Positions 8,194 through 14,666 of a stretch of 14,666 bases of DNA are shown in pieces (the stretch's first letter is position 1; the number at the start of each line of letters is the position of its first letter). Origin of the DNA: Coemansia sp. RSA 1804 (taxonomy: Eukaryota > Kickxellomycota > Kickxellomycetes > Kickxellales > Kickxellaceae); NCBI GenBank assembly GCA_027578815.1, contig JANBTH010000568.1, forward strand, positions 1-14,666, in the 5' to 3' direction. Below the pieces are notes generated by a model. That model worked only from the letters and a program-made list of their open reading frames with translations. It ran no database searches and was not told the DNA's origin. A program made the translations under genes and the position numbers.

Positions 8194-8600
8194 AGACGTC
8201 GGTGAGGTTGTTTTATTTTTCTCTGTCAATACAAAGAAGAAATATATATAGCTTAGAACAGTGTAGAATAACCGACATGTCAAAGTTATAAATAATAGAG
8301 GGCTTCGAGATCATTCTTTTCCTTGGCCGAGGGATATTTGCTGTTCTCATAGAAATTGGCCAATGGAAGCCAGGGAACAAGCGGGTGTTGATTAGTCAAA
8401 TAACGGCTGTCCACATGAGGAAAGAAGTGTGGATTCAACTATAAATTAAGTTTTTTTCTCTCCTGCTGCTTCGTTCTAATCTTGCAAGTTTTGTTTAAAT
8501 GCTACTTTTTTCTATTTTAACTTTTATTTATTAATACTCTTAACAAAGCTTATTCTTTTTTTCCAATTTCTCGATTATACAGAAACAACACCAAAAGACA
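8194..8600. promoter_or_regulatory. Spacer: Ima1 3' flank and MBF1 promoter
   Basis: This 407-bp AT-rich spacer lies between two genes in the same orientation. Just after the Ima1 stop there is a T-rich run and an AATACA hexamer near 8228, a possible weak poly(A) signal. A palindromic CCAAT element lies at 8355-8364. From about 8450 to 8575 the + strand is T/C-rich, in keeping with the leader of a strongly expressed fungal gene, ending about 25 bases before the MBF1 ATG. A TACAG string at 8577-8581 could be a 3' splice site of a leader intron, but no paired donor is convincing. Confidence 0.55.
8355..8364. promoter_or_regulatory. Palindromic CCAAT element (ATTGGCCAAT)
   Basis: A perfect 10-base palindrome made of an inverted and a direct CCAAT box back to back, 237 bases upstream of the MBF1 ATG. 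CCAAT boxes are bound by the HAP/NF-Y complex in fungi. The spacing from the start is plausible for a promoter element. Binding is an inference from the sequence. Confidence 0.4.
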
Positions 8601-9053
8601 ATGTCTGCCTGGGACGAAACCTACTACGTGCACAAGCCAGCACAGCGTCTCACGACGACCAAGACAAAGAGCGAGCTCAACGCGGCGGCCAGAAGCGGGA
8701 ACATAGTAGACACGCAGAGGAATGCCAAGTTTGCAAACAAGGCGCACCACGTCGACACGGACCACCGACGCATCGCGCACCTGGACCGCAGCGACGATGT
8801 CAAGCCGCCGGCCAAAGTGGACCGCAGCGTTGGGCTGGCGATCATGAAGGCCAGACAGGAGAAGGGGCTGACGCAGAAGGAGCTCGCAGCCAGGATCAAT
8901 GAGAAGGACACGGTTGTCCGCGAGTGCGAGGGCGCCCGGGCCACTAAGAACCAGCAGGTCCTTGCGAAGCTGGAGCGTGTGCTTGGCGTGAAGCTGCGGG
9001 GCGCGAATATCGGTGACCCGCTGGGACCAAGGGGCGGAAAGAAGAAGGACTAA
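8601..9053 (+). CDS. MBF1: Multiprotein-bridging factor 1 (MBF1)
   Basis: A 150-residue protein, full length for the family. MBF1 is a conserved transcriptional coactivator that bridges TBP and bZIP activators, and it also acts at stalled ribosomes to guard reading frame. The N-terminal MBF1 domain starts MSAWDE and is basic, with KSELNAAARSG (23-33). A Cro/C1-type helix-turn-helix domain covers about 79-133, including ARQEKGLTQKELAARI (84-99) and NQQVLAKLERVLGVKLRG (117-134), followed by NIGDPLG and a lysine-rich tail. The stretch usually close to NDYE-x-x-RAIPNQQ reads RECEGARATKNQQ here. The start has A at -3 and Ala after the Met-Ser, as in other fungi. No intron is seen. It converges with MZM1. 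Confidence 0.95.
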   Translation: MSAWDETYYVHKPAQRLTTTKTKSELNAAARSGNIVDTQRNAKFANKAHHVDTDHRRIAHLDRSDDVKPPAKVDRSVGLAIMKARQEKGLTQKELAARINEKDTVVRECEGARATKNQQVLAKLERVLGVKLRGANIGDPLGPRGGKKKD

Positions 9054-9061
9054 CTAGATCA

Positions 9062-9067
9062 AATAAA
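9062..9067 (+). terminator. Poly(A) signal AATAAA for MBF1
   Basis: A canonical AATAAA hexamer begins nine bases after the MBF1 stop codon. Together with the following T-rich sequence it predicts a very short 3' UTR ending well before the convergent MZM1 stop at 9176. Confidence 0.6.
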
Positions 9068-9174
9068 GAATCACATTCTATGAATTATTTCCATTATTAT
9101 TTCTATGATGACGACGACAAAGGAAAGGGGATAAGCAGAGCAAACCTTATTACCCAACTAAAGGGTGTTTTTCT

Positions 9175-9180
9175 TTTATT
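9175..9180 (-). terminator. AATAAA overlapping the MZM1 stop codon
   Basis: On the minus strand the last lysine codon, the TAA stop and the next base together spell AATAAA. If used, cleavage would fall 10-30 bases after the stop, giving one of the shortest possible 3' UTRs. There is no other canonical hexamer between this point and the MBF1 stop on this strand. Confidence 0.45.
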
Positions 9181-9697
9181 TTGGCTCTTCTTCAGAACTC
9201 TTGCTCTTTTGCAAGGAGCTCTTGATTATGATCGGATGGCGGTCGCGCAGCGCATGCTCAGAAGTGAACTTGATGTTGTATGTGTTCTCCTTCTCCGTAT
9301 TGCGCGGGGCCTGCACCACGTAGCTGCGGATGACCAGCTCGACATCGGCGGCGTGCTTCAGAAGCTTCTTCACCTTCTTCTCGTCCGTCACCGCTCTGTT
9401 GTTCTCAAACTCCTCTCGTGTCTTTTTGTGTGCTGCCGTTATGATCGGGACGTCGCCTATTTTTTTGTCATTAAATAGAAAAATGAATATTATAAATTAA
9501 GCGCCTCTGGTAATTTATATACTTTTGCTGGTATAAGAGAAATAGTTGAGGAGAGAAGGATACTCCATTCTATTGTGAAATCCACTCGCTTGCTTCCCAA
9601 GCTTTATATTATATTCTTTAGATCTCTTACCTGCAAACCGCTTGCGCTGGATCTTTAAAAGTCGCCGGTACGCTATACGAGCCTGGCTTAATGACAT
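9176..9697 (-). CDS. MZM1: Mzm1/LYRM7-like LYR protein, complex III Rieske maturation (two exons)
   Basis: Exon 1 is 9631-9697 (67 bases) and exon 2 is 9176-9456 (281 bases); joined they give 115 residues with the frame kept. Mzm1/LYRM7 is a matrix chaperone that stabilises the Rieske iron-sulfur protein before it enters complex III. Exon 1 carries the LYR-type motif as AYRRLLK (9-15) and the conserved Phe21. Exon 2 begins GDVPIITAAHKKTREEFENN (23-42) and continues with KKVKKLLKHAADVELVIRS (49-67), which matches the second half of LYRM7. Both halves align with the family only when the intron is removed. In each unspliced frame the match breaks off at the predicted splice site. The ATG has A at -3. 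The C-terminus is Glu/Lys/Ser-rich. The gene converges with MBF1. Confidence 0.88.
9457..9630 (-). other. MZM1: Intron of MZM1 (phase 1, 174 bases)
   Basis: On the minus strand the intron starts GTAAGAG at 9630 and ends AAATAG at 9457. It splits the codon for Gly23 after its first base. It is AT-rich, with possible branch-point strings (TTAAT) near the 3' end. It is the only intron supported by protein homology in this window. Confidence 0.85.
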
Positions 9698-9911
9698 TCT
9701 TGTTTATTGTTGTAATATTGGCGGATACAAACGCACGCAACAGTCAAAAAAAGCTTTTATACCGTATAACCACCAAAATGTGTTGTGAGTTGAAGATAAG
9801 AGACAAATAAAGATGTTATAATAATACCAGCAGAACAAGCAATAACATCTTCCCTTCTCTTACCACTCGCTCTATTTCGAATTTAAAAGTATACCAATAA
9901 AAGAGTGTGCT

Positions 9912-9917
9912 TTTATT
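9912..9917 (-). terminator. AATAAA downstream of the candidate small ORF
   Basis: A canonical hexamer on the minus strand, about 90 bases past the stop of the small ORF at 10007. In AT-rich sequence this hexamer also turns up by chance, so it is weak support only. Confidence 0.25.
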
Positions 9918-10006
9918 TTAGTATGGGACCTGTCAAACGGTTTGGTGGTTGTGTTTGCAAAGACCTCAGACAGCACAGGAGAAGACTGGCTGATATTTGC
10001 TGACTT

Positions 10007-10105
10007 TTAGCGTAGCCCCTTACGCACAGACTCGAATGCAATCAATGATTCTAGCTCATCCTCTTGCGCCTTGTTCTGAAATCCATGTCCAATAAACACA
10101 TTCAT
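10007..10105 (-). CDS. Candidate small ORF, 32 codons, function unknown
   Basis: The minus strand has ATG at 10105 and TAA at 10007-10009, preceded by an in-frame TGA directly before the ATG. The last 22 codons read NKAQEDELESLIAFESVRKG then LR, a charged, helix-like sequence richer in GC than its AT-rich surroundings. A TTTCAG string ends at 10076, so these 22 codons could instead be the last exon of a spliced gene; a possible first exon is the ATG at 10194 with a GTAAAA donor at 10179, giving a 27-residue product. A same-strand AATAAA lies at 9912-9917, about 90 bases after the stop. The context before the ATG at 10105 is weak (T at -3). I do not recognise the protein. It could be chance. 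Confidence 0.22.
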   Translation of the reverse strand: MNVFIGHGFQNKAQEDELESLIAFESVRKGLR

Positions 10106-10362
10106 TTATCTAATGCAAAATAAAAGCCTAAAGGTTTTCTTCGTATTCTGATAATAATATCCGTTGACTATTTTTTTACAGTTTTTCCGCCCATTTGAGC
10201 GTAAAGGCAGAGGAGGAAATGTGATTTATTGGTCTTTTTCTTTATTTGGTAAATGTTTGCTATGAAAAGCCGGTTGGTTGACTACGAATCTCTCTCTTTT
10301 TTCCTTTTTCCTATGGGGGATTATTTGATATTCTATTTGAAAAAAAAACATTACAACACAGT

Positions 10363-11088
10363 ATGCCTAGATGCGAACATGTGGATGAGCTGGATCTGTC
10401 GATCAGCTCAATAGCCACGTCCCTACGGGCCATCAGCGACGCGATAAGACAATGCGCAGACCGAATAGACACAACCACTACAAAGGGCAATGATAACAAC
10501 GGCGAGTCTCGGATACAGCTACAGCGGGCGCTGCGACTCATCTGCAAGACAGCCGACACGCCAGGGGCCAAGATGGTGTTTGCAGGGGTTGGCAAGTCGT
10601 ACCTGGTGGGCAGGAAGCTGGCAGCCACGATGACCAGCGTGGGGACTCCGGCGTTGTGCATCCATGCGACCGAGGCCGTCCACGGCGATCTGGGCATTGT
10701 CAACCCGGCCGACTGTGTTGTGCTGCTCAGTTACTCGGGCGCCACCAGCGAGGTTGTGCGCCTTGCCTCGGTTCTGCGAGCCACAACAACGACGACGACA
10801 ACAACAACAACAATTGGTAATAGTGGTGGTGGTGGCAGGCGTCCATATCTTGTGGGAATGAGCGGTGCACCGATGATGATGGACTCGCCGCTTGGGACGC
10901 TATGCGATGCGTGGATTGACTGCAAAGTGGATGCGGAGCTCTCAACCGTCGTATGCGCTCCGACCACGTCGTCGAGTCTTACTCTAGCCATGGGCGACGC
11001 TATTTCAATGCTGCTGATGGCGCGCCGGAATTTTGGACCGTCAGATTTTCTCCGCAACCATCCCGGCGGTCAGCTTGGCCACGACTAG
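10363..11088 (+). CDS. SIS-domain sugar-phosphate isomerase, KdsD/KpsF/GutQ-like, without CBS domains
   Basis: A 241-residue protein with one sugar isomerase (SIS) domain most like bacterial D-arabinose-5-phosphate isomerases, which interconvert D-ribulose-5-phosphate and D-arabinose-5-phosphate. The key strings are all present: GVGKSYLVGRKLAAT (75-89), SVGTPALCIHATEAVHGDLG (92-111), the phosphate loop SYSGATSE (123-130), APTTSS (199-204), GDAISMLLMARR (211-222) and NHPGGQLG (232-239). Lys78, Glu130, Glu192 and His233 fall where, by eye, the residues important for KdsD catalysis lie. The protein stops where bacterial enzymes continue into two CBS domains, and the 195 bp downstream hold no remnant of them. 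Residues 141-150 are ten threonines, followed by a Gly run, in a surface-loop position after the phosphate loop. The ATG has A at -3. Substrate is inferred from the family; another ketose/aldose phosphate is possible. Confidence 0.85.
   Translation: MPRCEHVDELDLSISSIATSLRAISDAIRQCADRIDTTTTKGNDNNGESRIQLQRALRLICKTADTPGAKMVFAGVGKSYLVGRKLAATMTSVGTPALCIHATEAVHGDLGIVNPADCVVLLSYSGATSEVVRLASVLRATTTTTTTTTTIGNSGGGGRRPYLVGMSGAPMMMDSPLGTLCDAWIDCKVDAELSTVVCAPTTSSSLTLAMGDAISMLLMARRNFGPSDFLRNHPGGQLGHD
10783..10812 (+). repeat. ACA/ACG trinucleotide run encoding ten threonines
   Basis: Ten in-frame ACA or ACG codons within the SIS-domain gene, followed by a short GGT run for four glycines. It lies between the phosphate-loop helix and the next strand (PYLVGMSG), so it probably lengthens a loop without breaking the fold. 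Confidence 0.85.
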
Positions 11089-11184
11089 CATACATTCAAT
11101 GCCATGATATATGTGGTTGATATTAGCATATACGTTAGCACGCATATCTTTTATATCTGTTCATGCTGGCTGGTAAAATGTTCT

Positions 11185-11190
11185 TTTATT
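11185..11190 (-). terminator. Poly(A) signal AATAAA for the MATE gene
   Basis: A canonical hexamer on the minus strand, 94 bases past the MATE stop at 11284. It lies inside the 195-bp convergent gap with the SIS gene. No canonical + strand AATAAA was seen for the SIS gene before 11283. Confidence 0.5.
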
Positions 11191-11283
11191 TCGTTATATT
11201 TAATTGCATGCTATTTTCTATATATAAATTGTAGTTTTTGCATGGCCCAGAGCAGCGGCAGCAGGAAACCAAACAAAAACATT

Positions 11284-12915
11284 CTAGTTCAGCGAGCCAT
11301 AGCAGCTCTGCCGAGACGCACACGGAAGCGATTGGGCGTCCGAATACGCGGCTTCGGTCGAGTGCTGGTCAAAATAGCAGTTGCTTCTCGAGGGAGAAGA
11401 TCTAGCCAAGCGGTCCAAGCAGACCTTGACCTCGTGTCTCCAATCGACGTAGAAGAGGACGTAGCACTGTTGCAAGAGCGAGTAAGCAATGACACCCAGC
11501 ACAAGGCCGATCCACAGACCAGCAATCTCCAACTGCGGAGGACCAAGGGCCAAGTAAAAGCCCAGAGGAATTGCGAGCGCCCAGAACGACGGAAAGGCAA
11601 AGAGCGCGCCCAGCGCCTGTTTCCCGAGCGCCCGCATGATTCCGCCAACAAGCCCGTTCATCCCGTCGTAGGTCTGCACGGCGGCAAAGTACGGCATTAG
11701 CGCGGCGCACAGCGAAATGACGTCGGAATCGTCAGTGAAAATGTATCCCCACCGGTTGCGGTTGACAAACAGTGCCACCGAGCACGCCATCCCCACGGCG
11801 TATCCAAACGCAATGGCAGTGTAGGCGGCGTAGCGGGCACGGCGCTGCTTGCCCTGCCCAAGCGAGTTTCCAATACGTGCGGAGGCAGCGGCGCCGATAG
11901 CGGCTGGCGCCTGGTATGTGAGGCTCATTGCAGTGAACATGCACGCCTGCGCAGCCAGTGCCACGGGGCCAAAGACCGACGACCCAAATGTGACCAGCTC
12001 AAAGGCAACCCAGCTGCATCCGACCATTGCGGCGCTCGGGATGGCCAGCTTGTAGAACTCGGAGATTCCGACAAAGCACTCGCGCAGCGCCAGGCCGCCC
12101 CACGCATGGCGCGCTTTGCCCAACGCCACAAAGACGACGAGGCCGGCAAACTGCAGCCAGTTGCTGATGACAATGGCCCACGGCGCACCCGCAAAGCCCA
12201 TTCCCAGAACCGGCGACCACACGAGCGCGTAGCTGTTGAGAAGATGCAGCGGCGCCACTATCACCATCACCCACGTGCTCGCCTGCATGATCCCCTGCGC
12301 CTGCACAAAGCGCTTGAGACACTCGAAGGCCAGTTGCGGCCAGCTTCCGAACAGCCAGATCCGCAGGAACTGCGCGCACAATGCCGCTACCTCCTCGGTC
12401 TGACCTGTCATCACCAGCAGCCGATCGATGAACACAAAGCCCAGCACAGTGGGTATGAGCTGGATCGTAACCGCAACAATCCCGCGCTGCAGATGGAAAC
12501 CAACACGCGTTTTGTCTGCCGACGCCGTGAATGCTGCGCTGCAAAAGGTGTCCAGCGCACACGCCATTCCGATAGACGGCATCAGCACAATGACGTTGAT
12601 CAGCACCACTGCAAGTGATGCGCCAGCCAGTTCGTTGACACCCAGCTTGCCGACACTGAGCATGCTGACGAAGGTGAATGAGCTCTGGCAGAGGTACGAA
12701 AGTACCAGTGGAACCGACGAGCTGAACAGCCATGCTGCCTCCTGAATCGCCAGATCACGCCGCGAGATGCCTGCCTCGTCATCCAGAGACGGAGAGACTG
12801 CATCCAGCGCATCCGTCAGCGTTGTTGCCGACCCATGCGACCCGATCAGCGGCGCACCCTCGCTTGCCAGCTCCTCATCTCCTGCATATTTTGCTAGGGA
12901 AACAGTGGTTGCCAT
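11284..12915 (-). CDS. MATE-family multidrug/organic cation efflux transporter
   Basis: A 543-residue polytopic protein with the two-lobed hydrophobic pattern of eukaryotic MATE transporters, about twelve membrane segments between residues 60 and 490. These antiporters export cations, drugs or metabolites in exchange for H+ or Na+. Family strings include ACALDTFCSAAFTAS (118-132) with HLQRG (141-145) after the third segment, QAPAAIGAAASARIGNSLGQ (335-354) at the matching place in the second lobe, and GMNGLVGGIMRALGKQ (418-433). The first of these is usually ...ALDTLCGQAFGA in eukaryotes; here the Gly-Gln and second Gly are replaced. The N-terminal 58 residues are hydrophilic and acidic, and the C-terminal 50 are Ser/Cys-rich. 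The start at 12915 is preferred: the frame stays open for 29 more codons to 13002, but these translate a T/C-rich leader. It has G at +4 but T at -3. Substrate unknown. Confidence 0.92.
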   Translation of the reverse strand: MATTVSLAKYAGDEELASEGAPLIGSHGSATTLTDALDAVSPSLDDEAGISRRDLAIQEAAWLFSSSVPLVLSYLCQSSFTFVSMLSVGKLGVNELAGASLAVVLINVIVLMPSIGMACALDTFCSAAFTASADKTRVGFHLQRGIVAVTIQLIPTVLGFVFIDRLLVMTGQTEEVAALCAQFLRIWLFGSWPQLAFECLKRFVQAQGIMQASTWVMVIVAPLHLLNSYALVWSPVLGMGFAGAPWAIVISNWLQFAGLVVFVALGKARHAWGGLALRECFVGISEFYKLAIPSAAMVGCSWVAFELVTFGSSVFGPVALAAQACMFTAMSLTYQAPAAIGAAASARIGNSLGQGKQRRARYAAYTAIAFGYAVGMACSVALFVNRNRWGYIFTDDSDVISLCAALMPYFAAVQTYDGMNGLVGGIMRALGKQALGALFAFPSFWALAIPLGFYLALGPPQLEIAGLWIGLVLGVIAYSLLQQCYVLFYVDWRHEVKVCLDRLARSSPSRSNCYFDQHSTEAAYSDAQSLPCASRQSCYGSLN

Positions 12916-14666
12916 AGATGGAAACAGAAAAGTATTAAAAAAGTACAGGCAGGAAAATCCAGAACAGAGAGGTGAGTTATTTCCTCCTATGTTTTTATCC
13001 ACCCTCCAAGTGCTAGCTGCTTGCTTGCTTTAAACAAAAAAACAATGGGCGTGGAGAAGGAGAGCAAACAAGTTGGATGTTGATACAAATGTTAATACAG
13101 GGCGCGGAAACAAAAGGAGGATGGAATAAGCGAGATTTCTCTCTCTCTCTCAACAGGAGAAGAAGGTAGGCAGACAACGGATGAGATGAAGAAAATACAA
13201 ACCACACAAACGATGGACCTTTTTCCCTTCCTTCCCGTCCTCCGCTCTTTATAGCCGTTTTTTCTGTCTAGGACATGGCAATTTTGGATAGTATGGAACC
13301 GAGTTACAAAAACCGGGAAGAAAAAAAAAGGACGAATAACATTTGAAACAAAAAATATTGGCCACAAGGAGTAACAACGGAATCCTTTTTTTTACTTTTT
13401 TTTTCCTAACATCTCTCCCTCCTTTTTCGGTTGTAGTGACCATTTGTGTGTGTTTTAAAAAAGGGGTATCATTATCCCTTGTTTTTCTTGTAATTTCTCA
13501 CCTGACAGCATGTTTTCCATTAGACGCGAAAAAGGGAAAAACGATTTAAATAAATATAAACTCCTGAAAACCGATTCAAATGACATTGCTGTTGTTTCGT
13601 TTTCCGTTTACTACGAAATTTTGAGCGTTTGAGCGTACCTGAGCACTCTTTTGCTCCCCATTTCCTTATTTCCTTCCTTTCTTCCCCCAAAAAAGGGAAA
13701 AGAAAAAAGGATGTTTGGGTCATTTGCCAATATTGATTGACTTGCTGGCTGCGGGTGATGGCCATCTTTGACTTTTTTTCTGTGGTCACAACCGTTCCTC
13801 CCATTTAATGACAGCGACCACTTTGCAAGAGTGCACAATATCACCAACAACAACCCAACAACAGACACTAGAAAGAGTGGAAAATAAGAAGAAAAATGCA
13901 AGCTTTCCCACGATGGAAATATAGTACCGATAGCGGTTGTGCTGAGTTTCGTTTGTCTTTTTTTATTTGTTTCCATCTACTGAATTGAGAAGAAAAACAA
14001 ATGTATTACCGCATGTATCTCATTTTGTTTCATAGCCAATTTAAGAGTAAATTAAAGGAACAGTGCAAAAACAAAAAACAGATCAGCTAGAGCGCATTCA
14101 CTATTTCATTGTAGTAAATGCTATTGTTCCTTTTTGTGTGCAAGGATTAAAAATGGCATTAAGCTACGCATGAGATGAAGCGAAAAACAAAACGAAACAA
14201 GACTTTGCACAATTCCAAAAATCGCTTCCACTCCCCCCTTTCTTTTTTCTTTTCTTCAAAGGAATAAAAACAAACAGCATACGCAAATTCAACCAGATGT
14301 TACAAGATTTGTTGCTATCTTTATTTATTTTTAATTCACTCCTGTATGCGCGTGTGTGGCATGTCTTAGCCACAGATTGGATAATGGGCATTATTGTTGT
14401 GTGCATGCCCAAACACCCCCCCCCCAACAACAACAATTACATGGCATATGAAAGGAGAGAGGAGAAATAAAAGACCTGCACCACGCATGTCTTTCTACGC
14501 ATACCAATCTGCCTCCCAGAACCAAACAAAAAAGCAATGCATTATCTCCGACACGGAGGAATAACAAGCAAGCAAGCAGACAGACATGCCAAAGGTGCAT
14601 CGCATACGGCCGACTGCATGCATCCCAATGTGTCAGCCAACATTCTAGTCCATTTTAGCAAAAAGG
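12916..14666. other. AT-rich spacer upstream of the MATE gene
   Basis: About 1.75 kb without a supported gene. The left part is the MATE promoter and leader. It contains a GCTT run at 13019-13031, a CT run at 13138-13150, several T7-T9 and A-rich tracts (13314-13405), and, further right, a run of ten C at 14416-14425 and a GCAA/AGAC repeat area at 14567-14587. All open frames of 60-120 codons here are low complexity and resemble no family. A 25-codon + strand ORF at 14487-14564 was noted without support. The far end may be the promoter or 3' flank of a gene outside the window. Confidence 0.6.

Larger units (their letters stand above)
9698..10362. promoter_or_regulatory. Divergent spacer, MZM1 / SIS gene
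   Basis: This 665-bp AT-rich region carries the promoters of two genes transcribed away from each other. Its middle (10007-10105) is locally less AT-rich and holds a candidate small minus-strand ORF, with an AATAAA on the same strand at 9912-9917. The right end has a C/T-rich run (10288-10312) and an A9 run just before the SIS gene ATG, typical of a fungal leader. No other gene or RNA was recognised. Confidence 0.5.

Noticed and set aside
11089..11283. Remnant of CBS domains after the SIS gene
   Set aside because: The 195-bp gap is AT-rich with many stops in all frames; no trace of a CBS domain, so the SIS gene is complete and not truncated by a frameshift.
12916..13002. 29-codon N-terminal extension of the MATE protein
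   Set aside because: Encoded by a T/C-rich leader, gives a hydrophobic stretch unlike MATE N-termini; the ATG at 12915 opens a normal acidic cytosolic tail.
13611..13976. 121-codon minus-strand frame upstream of the MATE gene
   Set aside because: Hydrophobic and Ser/Lys-rich sequence from AT-rich DNA, with no domain and no homology that I can recognise.
14487..14564. 25-codon + strand ORF near the right edge
   Set aside because: Reads like ordinary protein but is short, isolated and without a splice partner or poly(A) signal; not enough to call.
1..14666. Biosynthetic cluster, defence system or mobile element
   Set aside because: The acyl-CoA synthetase and MATE transporter are 8 kb apart with housekeeping genes between, and no transposase, integrase, terminal repeats or repeat-spacer array was seen.

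Overview
This window reads as nuclear DNA from a fungus. The recognisable genes are eukaryotic and mostly fungal in flavour: the inner-nuclear-membrane protein Ima1, the coactivator MBF1, the mitochondrial complex III chaperone Mzm1 and a mitochondrial seryl-tRNA synthetase. GC-rich, almost intronless coding regions alternate sharply with AT-rich spacers full of purine and pyrimidine tracts. Only one intron is convincing. That pattern fits a compact, intron-poor early-diverging fungus, and a Kickxellomycotina (Coemansia-like) lineage is my best guess, but it is an inference from style and not from a marker gene. No mobile element, CRISPR array, rRNA or tRNA gene was recognised.

Layout. 1-1172 is gene-poor and holds a purine/pyrimidine-rich block whose + strand can fold into two abutting hairpins. 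1173-3098 (-) is a 4-coumarate-CoA-ligase-like acyl-CoA synthetase. 3673-5190 (-) is a mitochondrial-type seryl-tRNA synthetase. A 498-bp divergent spacer separates it from 5689-8193 (+), an Ima1/Samp1-like zinc-binding membrane protein. 8601-9053 (+) is MBF1, and it converges on 9176-9697 (-), a two-exon MZM1 gene. A 665-bp spacer (9698-10362) separates MZM1 from a divergent sugar-phosphate isomerase-type SIS-domain gene (10363-11088, +), and contains a candidate 32-codon ORF on the minus strand. The SIS gene converges on a MATE-family transporter (11284-12915, -). The last 1.75 kb (12916-14666) is AT-rich with no supported gene.

The genes do not form one pathway. Two serve mitochondria (SerRS in organellar translation, Mzm1 in Rieske protein maturation), two are nuclear (Ima1 at the envelope, MBF1 in transcription), and the others are metabolic or transport genes. 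The items most worth a second look are the tandem hairpins at 618-719 with an alternative pairing partner upstream, the stand-alone arabinose-5-phosphate-isomerase-like protein in an organism not expected to make Kdo, and the candidate small ORF at 10007-10105. I found no convincing new multi-gene system.
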